A model generated the notes under the pieces. It was not told the origin of the DNA, ran no database searches, and worked only from the letters and a program-made list of their open reading frames with translations. A stretch of DNA of 64,000 nt from Diadema setosum. Taxonomy: Eukaryota; Echinodermata; Echinoidea; Diadematoida; Diadematidae. Below are positions 46,723 through 58,420 of this stretch, one piece after another (the first letter of the stretch is position 1; the number at the start of each line of letters is the position of its first letter). The position numbers were made by a program, and so were the translations under genes. The stretch covers positions 26,341,173 to 26,405,172 of the forward strand of contig NC_092693.1 in NCBI RefSeq assembly GCF_964275005.1, given 5' to 3'.

Positions 46723-48073
46723 TATGCATCTTCATATGAGTTTTGTAGCAAAACAAGCACATTACTACAATGGAAAACATAAATTAGGCTACTTTAAGAC
46801 AATTTTAAGACAGAAATAGAACAGACATTGATAGTGGAAACTCTCATCTTTTGATTAAAGTAATTTGTCAACTCAGTATTATACTAAAAAACATGAATTC
46901 AGGCCACGAATGCAAACATACTTATATAAATTTTGGGAGCCTGGTATACTAAGTTCCCGTCCATGGGCTGATGCTGCAGGAATCTGGTATACCAGGTTCC
47001 CATAAGGAACGGATTAATAACCCTCTATAGATATAAGCAAAAGCTGCTTCAGCATGTGACCTACTGGCTATATTTCCTTCTTTTCTCTCTTCTCTTTCTT
47101 TCTCCACTTAAAAAAAAAAATGATGCAGTGAAGATTAAACAAAGTCTCCAGGAAATCTATAAAGGAGACTTCTAGCACTGAACACTTGCTTTATGATGAG
47201 ACGGTTTCTCATCTTTTCTTTGTTTTGTTTTTTTTTTCCTACCAGCATGCATGAACAAACAAGAGCAACTAAGTATCATAAAATATCTGCATAAAGTGCA
47301 TGTACACACAGGTAAGTCGACAGAGTCTGAGCTTGTCTGAACACTACCACTATTTCTGATTCTAATTTTTTTTTTTTTTGGTTCTACAAAAATGGAAACA
47401 AACAATGCTCACATTTTTATAACATTCATGTTTTACATTTTCTTTGAATTTCAAGGTATTCTTTCTTGCTTTCAATTCATTCTTTCATCACTGTTTCATC
47501 CAAAATCAGTTCATTGGTATGCAATTATTTTGTGTATTACAACAAACTTCCATATTTTACACTCATTTATCACGGCAACATGGTATCATTCTCTGTCCTC
47601 TATAAGGTCTTGTTCCTCAGACACCCGCACATCTGTGTCCTACATATGTGAATATGAAGAATGACATAGGCACAATAAGAAAAATCTACCATATCTAGTA
47701 TATGGTGACTATTTGAGAGCCAGTCTAACAGGGGGTGCAACCATTTCTACATAAATGACACTTACGCATCATGCCTTCCCTTTTGTAGTAGCAAAAGATA
47801 ACATATTTTTATATTATCATATCAATGTCACTTTTTCTCAGCAAATGACAGTAGAAGATAGATATCCTCACAAATCTCTAGTATAAAACTACATGTCGGC
47901 TATCCTGTAATGTCTCAATCAGTGTGTAGTCTGTACTGGCTTGTCATGAAAATTCTGCATAAAGAAGACACATAAATGCATGTGTATACAAATAATGTAT
48001 TCAAAGCCATCATACATAAAAAAAGTTGACAATATTATGAGAAATGAAAATCAGCAGAGATGTCATATAAATG
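46723..48073. other. intergenic DNA, no gene
   Basis: AT-rich with short T and A runs. Two overlapping plus-strand open stretches at 47392-47664 have no motif. Confidence 0.5.
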
Positions 48074-48119
48074 CTATATATCAAAAACTAAAGTCGAATA
48101 AAAAAAAAAAATCCATTTC

Positions 48120-48277
48120 CCCCCGACAAGGCTCTTCTTGTTCAATTTAAGTCCAAAACCATTTGGCAATCCTGTTGGTGGATGTGCATGGTTGTTGTGT
48201 CGTGGGTCCTGGATCTCGTATGGACCTACCATAGCCAGCCTTCCCCTCAAGAGGAAGAAATCAGTGATGAGGAGTTC
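48120..48277 (-). CDS. possible single host exon (weak)
   Basis: An open minus-strand stretch continuing beyond these limits (48319-48074). It reads ELLITDFFLLRGRLAMVGPY and then EIQDPRHNNHAHPPTG, with mixed composition and codon use unlike repeat translations. A plausible acceptor, ATATCTCGCAG, lies just upstream at 48278. No strong donor was found. A second short stretch upstream at about 48376-48430 ends at a CAG|GTATAT donor-like site, but its phase does not join. I do not recognise the protein. Confidence 0.25.
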
Positions 48278-48554
48278 CTGCGAGATATTTGGAGGATGAG
48301 AACAGAATTCAAGGAACATGAATAATCACAAATTAACACATTAATCAAGAAGGTGGCAGTGAGGAATACATGCTTGAATATACCTGACATGTGTGGGATT
48401 GACTCCACATCATGAAGACTGTAGGTTTTCATGTCTCCCTGAATTAGGCTTCCTTGGTTATGATCTGAGAATCCTTTTTATGATGTGGATTATCTTTAGT
48501 GAGTACATGAAATATACACTTGTGCAATAATCCAAAAGAAAAAAAATGAAAACT

Positions 48555-48646
48555 AGAACTGTCACTGAAGGTGATTATACCCCTGCTCTAGCAGCTCAGA
48601 CTCCTAAGAAAAAGAACTGAACCAGGGTTTGATAAAAGGCTCTCTT

Positions 48647-48681
<35 letters not shown>

Positions 48682-49032
48682 ATGAATGTGATTCATAAGG
48701 TTTGGTAAAATTGTGGTTATCATGGCAACACATTGTCTGGCAAACACAAAAATCAGGTGTCCACATCTACATGTATACCTCAATGTCATTATGTTCACAA
48801 ATTTGATTTCAATTGCTTTGTAAATGTGGAAGTAGTTCACTTCACAAGATTTTCAAGAAAGCATGCAGATACCATGGCAATGCTTTGTCAAGTACAAACA
48901 TAAAGATTGTCTTGTGTAACTACATCTTAGATCATTATACATACTAAATTTGAAATAAATTGTGTAAAAACTGTGGAAGTAGTTTGCCCCACAAGGTTTT
49001 GGGAAAACTGTGGTTACCATGCACGGCAACAT
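48555..49032 (+). repeat. family D repeat, left part, interrupted by DIRS 2
   Basis: Begins ACTAGAACTGTCACTGAAGG and contains a GT microsatellite at about 48653-48681, CTTTGTAAATGTGGAAGTAG and CACAAGGTTTTGGGAAAAC. The same unit, in more complete form, is at 56858-57200 and 60315-60665. It stops at the left end of the DIRS element. Confidence 0.65.
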
Positions 49033-49205
49033 GTATGTTCGGTATCGAACATTCTATCTACGAGGTGAGCTTTACTTACCTATCCATATAATAATTGCCA
49101 TTCTAAAGCCAATTAGAATTGCCCCGGGTAGCTTAAAATTTCTTTGAACCCCTGTTGCCCCGGCAAATGCTAGGGAAACCCCTCACACACGCCCCTATAT
49201 AAAGG
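49033..49205. repeat. left inverted terminal repeat, DIRS 2
   Basis: From about GTATGTTCGGTATCGAAC. The part from CTTTACTTACCTATCCATAT (49070) to about 49200 is the inverse of 56705-56845, sharing CCATTCTAAAGCC and GCTAGGGAAACCCCT. Confidence 0.85.
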
Positions 49206-49284
49206 CCCGTGTGCCCGTGATCTTTTACTCTTTCAATGCCAGCGTACAGGCTGAAACTGCAGAGGGGGAGAAGGGAGGAACCCA

Positions 49285-49390
49285 TAGGTAAGTAAAGCTC
49301 ACCTCTTAGATAAAATGTTCGATACTGAACATACATATCTACTTCCTTTCGCTTTACTTACCTATCCATATAATAACTGCCAGATTCCAA
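49285..49390. repeat. internal complementary region, DIRS 2
   Basis: The first half (GGTAAGTAAAGCTCACCTC then AATGTTCGATACTGAACAT) is the reverse complement of the outer left end. The second half (ACTTCCTTTCGCTTTACTTA) mirrors the outer right end. Layout is the same as in DIRS 1. Confidence 0.8.
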
Positions 49391-49515
49391 CAGATCTGGA
49401 TGGAGGGACTGCGGGAGAGGCCTCATTTGTAAGGAAAAACTTCCCCCATCTTACAGACCATAACTAAGTGAGCTGGCTCCTCGTTGGGGCAATGTGGTTC
49501 AGTCAAGGATGGGAA

Positions 49516-50560
49516 CTACTTCTTACTAGGGCAAGAGAGGATTGCAGAGGCAAAGGTAGCCTCACTTGAAATCACATCTGATAAATAGCAGGATGTAAAT
49601 GTGTTAGGATTAAGCCAGTAAGCAGCCCTTAGTATGTCTTCAAGTGGAACTCCCTGAAATAGGGCCCACGAGGAAGCCGTACCCCTAGTATCAGGGGCCC
49701 GAACTTTCTGGGTGAGGATGATAGTCGTACCCCCAGCTTTGATGGCCTGCACTATCCAACGTGAAATGGTATCAGGGGAGACAGGCCCATGGGGAGAGTT
49801 GATACTGATGAACAGATTATCTGAAGTACTCAAGTCATTGATTCTGTGTAGGTACCATTTCATGGCCCGTACTGGGCACCATAGTCTGTCCTGGGATATT
49901 GAGGACAGAGTCTTAAGAGAAGGAATGAAAGTTTCACCTGGAGAAGAATTCATGGTCTGGTTCTTAGCCACAAATTAAGCATGGGGTATAAGCCTAACCC
50001 CATTAGTTTCCAAACGAATATGTCCAGGTTTAGTTGAGAGAGCATGCAGAAAACTGCGTCTTCTCCCACATGCAACTGCTATGAGGAAAATGGTTTTCGT
50101 GGTTAAATTAGCAAGAGAGCTGCTATGCATGGGTTCAAAGGGGGCCTTAGACAGGGCACGCAAGACTCTCGATAAACTCCAAGATGGCCCGGACTCAGTT
50201 TTTTCTGGGGAGGCCTAGACAGAGAAAGAGATTTCATTAGTCTAGACAGGTGTGTTGATGAGCCTACCATCTCTCCATCCCCAAAGCCTTTATGCAAGGC
50301 TGAGATAGCTGATTTGTAGCCTCTGATGGTCAAGAAGGCTAAACTTTTATCAAATAGGTGCAGGAGGAATTCTGCAATTTCACCTACAGGTGCTGTGGAA
50401 GGATCTACCTCCTTATTGTTCCACCATTTAAAGTAGTATTGCAGTCTAGAGTCATAGTATATAGGTAGTCCTTGTTGTCGATCTAAGGAATGTGGAGGAT
50501 AGCTCTGCAGCCCTTCCAGAAAGGCCCGCCTGGAATGTGATTTTCCTGAAATGGCCCATT
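49516..50560 (-). pseudogene. DIRS 2 tyrosine recombinase, broken
   Basis: Three consecutive frames carry the recombinase: 50333-50103 (TIRGYKSAISALHKGFGDG), 50163-49975 (NLTTKTIFLIAVACGRRRSF, box-1 Arg) and 49971-49516 (APDTRGTASSWALFQGV, box-2 Arg; AAYWLNPNTFTSCYLSDV with the nucleophile Tyr). As in DIRS 1, the usual His before the box-2 Arg is absent (Pro here). Breaks near 50130 and 49972 inactivate it. Confidence 0.8.
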
Positions 50561-50858
50561 ATGTCAGCTTTAGATTGGGCACATTGGGATGATGTGTTGT
50601 TCTGCCTGGTTGATGGAGGAGGTCTTCCCTGTCTGGGAGTATGACTGGAGGGAAGATCAGGAGGTCTACCAGTGTGGGGAACCATGGGCGTTCCGGCCAC
50701 CAGGAGGCTATCAGAAGAAGGGTCGCTTGTCTGCTTGCACTTTCTGTAATACTCTTGGTATCAGTACAAATGGGGGGAATGCATATCCCAGAAAGTTGCT
50801 CCACGGCATTGTGAAGGTATCCATAGTTAGAGCTGCTGGGTTGTTGTGTTTTGTGCAA
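50452..50858 (-). pseudogene. DIRS 2 RNase H C-terminal region
   Basis: Shows LSGICIPPICTDTKS and SWWPERPWFPTLVDLL, matching the equivalent of DIRS 1 (APQWPRRPWFLTLMNLL). It is separated from the RNase H core by the insert at 50861-53261. Confidence 0.75.
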
Positions 50859-50860
50859 TA

Positions 50861-53261
50861 CAGTGAAACCACATTATAAGGAGGTCCGTGGGACCGGCGA
50901 CATTACCTCGTTTTAACCGTACGCATAAAAAAAACAGACAAAAACAAAACAAAACAAAACATACGCATGACGTCATATACCCATCAATGAAACTTAAGAA
51001 CATCCTTTGCGTTCGTATTACACAATTATGGATCACTATTATTGAGAGAATAAAGGGAAATTATTTGTGAATTAGACGATAAAGTAGGGGTTGAAATGAG
51101 TTAATTCTTTATTTTTCTTCTGAAAATCTCTTCGCATAATAGTTGCGCATTATGTTTTTGTGAAGTATGGGCCTGTTATATTCGTGATTCTTTCTACATC
51201 TATCTCTTCCTCTTGTGTTGAACCACTCTGAAAGAATGATATTTTTTTGTTTGTGAAATACAGTGTAAAATGATAATGAACAAAATCAGATTGTATAAAA
51301 TGCGTTTGTTAAGTAAAACTTTTTCTAAACAACAGCGCAAATAGAGTAACATACATGCATTACTGTAACTTGCGAGGTATTTTACGCTGTATGTGCCCAG
51401 CGGGAATTCATGCGATGATTTCATGCATCATTTCGGCTGTAATCTTATACAGTACAATGTACGTGACTACGTTTGATCGTTGCGCCCGGATTTATTAAAA
51501 ATGCTTTCTTTATTTTCTGCCAAAAATCTCTTCGCATTTTGTACATCCATTCTTGAAAAAATATGCGACAGGATTGAATTTGGAAGGTTGTGATCCTTTT
51601 TATGCAAATCCGTTCCTCGTAGATCATTCTGAAATAATGATAATAAAAAAAATCTTCATTGTGAAATGCAGTGTTAAAATTTTGATAATGAACAAACCCA
51701 GATCTATTCAAAGATGCGTTATTCAACTATTTTTACGCTATTGTCAACCGTTGAGATCGCGATGATTTCAGAGTAACATACATGCGTCGTTTACCGTACC
51801 TTGCGAGGTATTTTACGCTGTTGGTGCCCAGCTGAAATGCGATGATTAGGCCCTATACGTTCATGAATCATTTCGGCTGTAATCTTAAACAATGTATGAT
51901 CGTTGCGCCCAAAGGGATTAAAAATGCGTTCTTTATTTTCTTCCGGAAATCTCTTTGCGTTTTGTACATCCGTTCTTGAAAAATATGCGACAGGATTGAA
52001 TCTGTACATCGTAGACCATTCTGAAATAAAGAAAAAAACCTCCATTATTAAATGCGATGTTAAAATTGATTGTGATAATGAACGAACCCAGATCTATTCA
52101 AATTGTTAAATGCGTTGTTTCTTTTACTGAACACCGATTAAGTATCTTAAAACTTTTTACGCTACGGTCAACCGGCGAGATCGCAATGATTTCAGAGTAA
52201 CATACATAAGTCGTTTACCGTAACTTGCGAGGTATTTTACGCTGTTTGTGCCCAGCGGGAATGCGATGATTTCTTGAATCATTTCGGCTGTAATCTTATA
52301 CATTGTATGATCGTTGTGCCCGAAAGGATTAAAAATGCGTTCTTTATTTTCTTCTGAAAATATCTTCCCGTTTTGTACGACCGTTTTTGAAAAATATGCG
52401 ACAGAATTGATTTGAAAGGTTGTGATCCTTTTAACGCAAATCTGTAGGCCTACCTATAGTAGACCATTCTAAAAGAAAGAAAAATCTTCATTATGAAATG
52501 CGGTGTGAAAACTGTCATAATAAACAAACCCAGATCTATTCAAATTATTGAATGCGTTTGTTTCTTTTACCGAACACCGGTTAAGTATCTTAAAATATTT
52601 CTACGCTACTGTCACCCGGCGAGATTGCGATGTCATTAATCATTTCGGCTATAATCATACTCATATTTGCTAACCAGCAAAAGAACTGGAAGTTGGAAGT
52701 AAAAATGGAAAGGATAATGATGAGTTGCACACGCATTCCAATTTTTCATTTTTGCATGGCCATGAGTGTCGCTACGTGAAAAGTTTTTGAGTGCGTTATC
52801 TTCTTCTTTTTCTCGTTGCGCTGTGGTTTCGTTTTTGACCTAATAATTATCACGCACGCGTATCTCGCGAAAAAGAAAATCGAATAATTATGTTCAATAA
52901 GTTAGTAGGAACATCGGAAGGTAATCCAGTGTCTTATTGCGTGGTTTAGAAGTAAACGTGGAAGGAAGGGTTCTCTGCAAAACGGGAAAAAGACATGGAT
53001 AGCGTGAATTCGGTTTTCCATGTTTCGTTTGTCGCGTGTTTGAAAGCGGTAAGTCAAGAAATGGAACCTCGTTATATCCGATCAAATTGCTGTTTTTCTT
53101 TATCATGATGCACCGAAACTATCCTCGTTATAACCGGAATCTCGTTATAACCGATTCGTTCTGCCATAGGTTTGCACGCAAAGGAAAACGGGACCGACGC
53201 GATCACCTCGTTATAAGCGGTACCTCGTTATAACCGAACTCGTTATAACGGGGTTTCACTG
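50861..53261. mobile_element. 2.4-kb pogo/Tigger-like non-autonomous element
   Basis: Ends CAGTGAAACCACATTATAAG and, inverted at right, CAGTGAAACCCCGTTATAAC, with TA just outside on each side (50859-50860, 53262-53263). Sub-terminal repeats include CCTCGTTATAACCG. These match the CAGT...GTTATAACG ends of pogo/Tigger-type Tc1/mariner relatives. There is no transposase frame. The interior holds four tandem ~410-bp units. The insert splits DIRS 2 pol, so it arrived later. Confidence 0.85.
51095..52650. repeat. four tandem ~405-425-bp units inside the Tigger-like element
   Basis: The phrase TTCTTTATTTTCTTCTGAAA followed by ATCTCTTCGCATTTTGTACA starts near 51098, 51503, 51928 and 52338. Each unit also holds TGCGACAGGATTGAAT, TTACGCTGTTTGTGCCCAGC and CATTTCGGCTGTAATCTTA. 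The first unit is the most divergent. Confidence 0.75.
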
Positions 53262-53263
53262 TA

Positions 53264-54560
53264 CACTGGCAGCTGCCTGTTCAGAGTCAAAGCAAACAGG
53301 TTGACTTAGGAAATTCTAAATTTGTTGAAGATCCGTTTGACAATGCTTGGATTGAGTTACCACTCTGAGGGGAGATAACTTCCCCTTGACTAGAAGTCTG
53401 CCACATAGTTGTCTTTTCTTGGTATGTGTGAGGCTAATAGTCTTGTTTCCACAGTATCACACCAATTTAGAATCTCTAGGGTTAGACTGCACAAATGTTT
53501 TGATCTTGTGCCCCCCTTGTTTGTTTACATAGGACACTACTGTGAGATTGTCTGACTTTATCAGAACTGCTCCATTCTGAACTATGTCTTTGAAAGCATA
53601 CAGAGCATTTTGCATCGCCTGCATTTCTAAAATGTTTATGTACCGACATTTTTCCTTTTCTCCCCAAGTTCCTTGAACTTGGTCCAAGTTTAGCACTGCA
53701 CCCCACCCCGTGCTTGATGAATCTGTGAGAATAGTCAGGGATGGGACTGGGGGTATGAAAGGCTTTCCCTCCTGTAAGGCATTTGGGGTAAGCCACCAAC
53801 GAACAGCCTGTGTCATATTTCTTGTAAAAATGATAACTTTTGTCATTGAGTCCCTTTGTGGGCGATACTGACTTAAAAACGCCATTTGGATTTTTCTCAT
53901 CCTCCTTCTGCACTCTGAGACTGTGTCCATGAGGCTTGTGAGGCCCAAAAACTGTAGCCAGTGTTTGGCCTGTGCTCAAGTTTTGCTCGGCAAGAACCCC
54001 CCTACTTGATGTACCTTGTCTATTCTGAGGGAGAGGTTGAGCAAGGCGTAGCTTTAGGTCGAGTTTGGCGCCCAAGAATTTCAGAATTTGAGTGGGTTTG
54101 AGCTGGGACTTCTTGTGGTTTTTAAGAAACCCTAATTTGGTAACCAGATGTAGCATTATGTTTAAGTGTCTGCAGTGTCTGCATGTCTGCAGTGTCTGCT
54201 ACCACTTAAGCCAGTTGTCTAGATAGACGAAAATTCTGATGCCCCTTTGTCGTAAGTGGGCTGCGATTGTCTGTACAATTTATGTAAATATACGGGGTGT
54301 ATAGTCTTGAGACGTACTGAACGGCAGAGCTGATACTGGTTCATTTTGTTTCCCACTGCAAAGCTGAAAAGATGCGGTGCAGCACGAGCAATGGGGACAT
54401 GAAGATAGGTGTCTACTAGATCTATGGATGCTGCCCAGTCATTTGTTGCATGTTTGTTACAAAAATTTTCCATTTTGAATGTTGAGTTTGCAATGCAGCG
54501 GTTTAGCATTTAAAAAACTAAATGTCTGTCGTTATCTGTGACCATTGCTGGGCAAATACT
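53264..54560 (-). pseudogene. DIRS 2 reverse transcriptase / RNase H core, broken
   Basis: RT palm in 54509-54219: LNRCIANSTFKMENF and DWAASIDLVDTYLHVPIA. The polymerase box reads FVYLDNWL at 54214-54225, that is YLDN in place of YLDD. RNase H in 53948-53457 has LTILTDSSSTGWGAV and IKSDNLTVVSYVNKQGG. Frameshifts lie near 54200-54300 and 53950. The substituted catalytic Asp alone would abolish polymerisation. Confidence 0.85.
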
Positions 54561-56497
54561 TTGAATCTGCCCCCTACTGGGGTTTGCCCTGAATGCAATT
54601 TTAGATAGTCATAACTGCAATGAGTGGTCCTGCTGAGGGGTGGTTGACTGCATTTTAGGGGGGCTGACTGATGGCCCTGAGGTCTTCTGAATGGTCTTCC
54701 ACCACACTCTCTACCTTATGGCCTGTAGGACTGATTGTACAGTTGTCTCTGATATGAGAAATCTTGAGAATAACCACCTTCACAGAGGGCTCCTGACTGC
54801 GGAGGTATTTGCTCCCTTGAGGGCCGAAAGGGGCGGTTGGACTTGCTCAGTTTGTATTAGGTCTTGTCTGCTGTGCAAGCTATTGCCGCAATGTTGTCAT
54901 CCAGCACATGCTTAAACTTTCCAGCAAAAAGATTTTCTAGCTTGAGCTGTTCTATTACCAGAGCTCTGCAGATTTTGGTGCACAGTAATGGTGTTCGGGC
55001 AGCTGTTCATACTGAAAGTCCGAGATACGGAGAAGTAGGTCAGATATCTTTTCCTGATCTTCTTTGTCGATTGCTAGGCGGTCTGATTCCCTTTGGGCTG
55101 TGATCAAATAACTCTGATACGCTGCCAACCTCATTCAATTGAAGTTAGTTTTATGGGCACATGCATCTCCCACGTGGAATGCTGCCTCTGGGACTATGGG
55201 GGTGCTAAATATGGCATTAAAGTCCTTGTTGTCGAAGAGCAAGTCATGTCAAAATGAGCATGGATCCAGGGATGAGTGAGCCAGTTTATTATAGCATGCA
55301 GCAAAAAGGGTGTCAAGTTTCACTGCGCTGGGTCCCTGACTATGAGCAGACAATTCAGAGTCCAGGTAAAATATAGGCTTGGCATCATTGTTTCCCTCAG
55401 CATTGGTACACTCGGCCTTTAACTGAGGGCAGTACTTGATTAATAAGTATTTCAGCGGCTGCCTGACCATCCCTTCTATCTGCCTATTTTTTTTTTTTTC
55501 ATTCTCGGAGGGAGGTTGATCATTGGTAAAATGGCTTTCCCGACTATCTGATCTGACAGAGTGCACTGAGTGAGAGGATGGGAAACTTGTAAATGTACCA
55601 TGTAAATGTACCATGTACCATGTAAATGTAATTGCCCAGTTTCTCGAACGAGAAGCTATTTTGGGTGAGTGATAGCCAAACTCATCATCGTATAATCACC
55701 GAAACTAACAGTTATTTGGTTCGCGAGAGTTGTGGCGAGACCTGATATCTTAATTCCCCTTCGCGACGGCAGGGGGAAGTCCTATCTTGGATTTGGCTTC
55801 GTGATTGTCTGTTATGGGCTGAGTCAGTGTGAGTGGTAACCTCGCGTGTATGAAGGCAGACATGTCCGGGGGAAGCCGGAGCTCGTGATACAGTGGCTGA
55901 CGCAGGGTTCCGGGGGCCTGTGGAATTGCCCGTCTATGCGGGGAAGGGTCCCCGGAGTGTAGCTGACAGATTGCTGTAAGGCTGGGAAGCCTGAGGAACC
56001 TGCAGAATCGCCCGCCCATGCGGGAAGGGTTCCTTGGCTTTGCCTAAGTCAAATTGTCTGTAATGCCTGCATGAAAAAATTGCAGGCCGCTGTGGGGTCA
56101 ATCGAGCTGACTGGTGAGAAATTTGTACTGCTAGAAATTTCATTAGCAGGCTGATATGTGTTCGTGGACTTGCTGGTGCCTACCGACTTAGTCAGCGCGG
56201 GGCCAGGTTTGTTTCAGTTGACTTCGTGGCAGAAACAACCACTGTCTGAGAGTCAGATTTTTGGGCCGGTTTGGAATTAAAACGAGGTATGCTTTTCGAT
56301 TTGTTCTTGTTCTTTTTCCCTTTTGTAGGGGGAGGTTCAGAGGCAGGAGTAGTGGGATGTTAGGTCTTTTCTTCCCGCCCTGCCCTGCTTTAGCTGTGGG
56401 TACGATGTTGGACCTCGGATTCGGTTTATCGCTGTTGTCTGCCTCCAGAGTTGAGCGGGGAGGCAAAGACCATGAAGAGTTCGGCATGTTGCACTAA
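54561..56497 (-). pseudogene. DIRS 2 gag-like region, degraded
   Basis: Fragments in several frames. 55614-55249 contains MVRQPLKYLLIKYCPQL and LDTLFAACYNKLA. A following segment around 55140-54990 includes MRLAAYQSYLITAQRESDRL and KISDLLLRISDFQYEQ, comparable to the gag core of DIRS 1. 56487-56188 is a Pro/Lys-rich N-terminal fragment. No Cys/His cluster as clear as that of DIRS 1 was seen. Confidence 0.6.
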
Positions 56498-56699
56498 ATG
56501 GGAAGCAAACAGGTTGACTAATATTCGGCTAAGCAGGAAGTTAGAAAGTTCAATAGTAGAAGAATCAATCTCCCTGTATAATATATGACCAAAAAATCGG
56601 GAAACGGATGTATAAAAGATAAATCTTATCTGTCTTTGGAGAGCTCCTTCGGTGGGCATGTGACACTTCATGTGCAGCAGAATAAAGAGGAAGAGATCA

Positions 56700-56857
56700 C
56701 GCCTGCACGGGCCTTGATGGGGGAGTGTGTAAGGGGTTTCCCTAGCATTGCTGGGGCAATAGGGGTTCAAAGAACTTTTAAGCTACCGGGGGCGATTCTA
56801 ATCGGCTTTAGAATGGCAATCATTATATGGATAGGTAAGTAAAGCAAAATGAAGTGA
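56700..56857. repeat. right inverted terminal repeat, DIRS 2
   Basis: Inverse of 49070-49205: AGGGGTTTCCCTAGCATTGC, then GGCTTTAGAATGGCAAT and ATATGGATAGGTAAGTAAAG. Confidence 0.85.
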
Positions 56858-57313
56858 AAAAAAAAAAAACATGTCTTACACATCTACACTTCAATGACAT
56901 AATCTCCACCAAAATTTGATTTCAACTGCTTCAAAATTGTGAAAGTAGTTCACTTTAAAAGATTTTCAAGAATACTATGACAACGCCTTGTTGGGTACAA
57001 ACTCAGAGTGGCTTGCATAACTACACCTATAGATGATTATACATATCAAATTTGGAATAAATTGCTCAGATACTGTGGAAGTAGTTTACTTCACAAGGTT
57101 TTGGGAAAATTGTGGTTACTATGGCAACACTTTCTCAGACAAACACAAACGAGACTCGGGGGGGGGGGGGGGGGGGGTGGTCTCGTGCTCACCTGAGTAT
57201 TACAAGTTCACCTTCCATGCATTCTTGCAGACTTTTACCTGAGATGGAGTGGGGGGGGGGGGGCTTTGAGAGCTGGGGCATAGTGTCCATTTGCATATTC
57301 TATCACAGGTTGG
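56858..57313 (+). repeat. family D repeat, right part, after DIRS 2
   Basis: Resumes with ACATGTCTTACACATCTACA and CTTCAAAATTGTGAAAGTAG and runs through CACAAGGTTTTGGGAAAAT to a poly-G run at about 57161-57177. The end is cut by family A copy 3. Confidence 0.65.
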
Positions 57314-58420
57314 AACTAGAAATGTCGCTATGGCGACTGGCATGCCTCCGCCATAATGCATGATTCTTCTAATAGGTCTATAGTACATGTGGACAATGTG
57401 TGATTACATTTGCACAAAATTGGCAAAATATTGAAATGACATGTTTGTCACAAATGTGTTGAATGTTCACCTTCCTTGACCTATGTTTAATTGGTTGAAT
57501 AGGAGAGCATGTATTTGGGGATTTAAGAACTTTAACTTGACTTTGACCCTTTCATAAGTTTATGCATTGAGTAATTTTCAAGGTATGGAGAAAAAGTGCA
57601 ATTTCTGTATTGAACAGTAAATTGTTATCATTTTCATCTGGCCTTTGACCCTAAGATTTATAAGAGAATCACTGTCAGGCAGCACATACATAAATACGTA
57701 CTAAGTTTCAAGATAACTTGAGCCACTTCCGAGTTATGGAGAAAGAAGTACGTTCAGCACTTTCACTTGATCTTTGACCTTTTGACCTTTGACCTTCTTG
57801 GCAAAAAAAAAAATCCAAGAGAATCTCTATTGGGTTATACATGCATACACCAAGTTTACAAAATAATGATCCTGCTGGCATTGCATACATAAGGGAAATA
57901 GTAAAATTTTGAAGTATTGTCCTTGACCTTTGAACCCTGACCTTTGACCCCATGAACCCCAAATTCCCTAGATAACCACTGCCCGTCAGTACATGCTTAT
58001 ATACTATGTTCCATGAAGATACCTTGAACAATTTCCAAGATATGGAGAAAAAAGTAAAATTTCAACATTTTTACTTGACCTTTTGACCTTTAACCTTTGA
58101 TCTCATGACCCAAACTTTCACCAGAGAATTTTAATTGGGTAATACATGTATACATTAAGTTTAAAGAAAAATCTTCAGACATTGCATAGATATGGGGGAA
58201 ATAGTGAAATTTTAAGCATTTGACCTTGACCTTTTGACCTTGAGCATGTGCACCCAAAAGTTGATAGGCACAACTTCACCTCTTAATACACATACATGCC
58301 AAGTTTCATTAGGATACCTCCAAAGGTTTTTTAGTTACGCTGTCCACAAAATTCATTACGGACGGACGGACAACCCGAAAACATAATGCCTCCGGCACCA
58401 CTTGTGGCGGAGGCATAAAA
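57314..58420 (+). mobile_element. family A element, copy 3
   Basis: About 1.1 kb. Begins ACTAGAAATGTCGCTATGGC with GCCTCCGCCATAATGCATG and ends GTGGCGGAGGCATAA after GGACGGACAACCCGAAAACA. Internal ~270-bp units each contain one TGACCTTTGACC block. Uninterrupted, like copy 2. Confidence 0.75.

Larger units (their letters stand above)
49033..56857 (-). mobile_element. DIRS-type retrotransposon 2, split by a Tigger-like insert
   Basis: Second DIRS-type element, about 5.4 kb without its insert, in the same orientation as the first but from a different, AT-richer family. It has inverted terminal repeats, an internal complementary region, recombinase, RNase H, RT and gag remnants in the same order. 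A 2.4-kb TA-flanked element sits in the end of the RNase H region. It lies within family D repeat DNA, which resumes on the right. All genes are broken. Confidence 0.88.

Noticed and set aside
48653..48681. GT repeat as a regulatory element
   Set aside because: A simple dinucleotide microsatellite inside family D; nothing shows a function.
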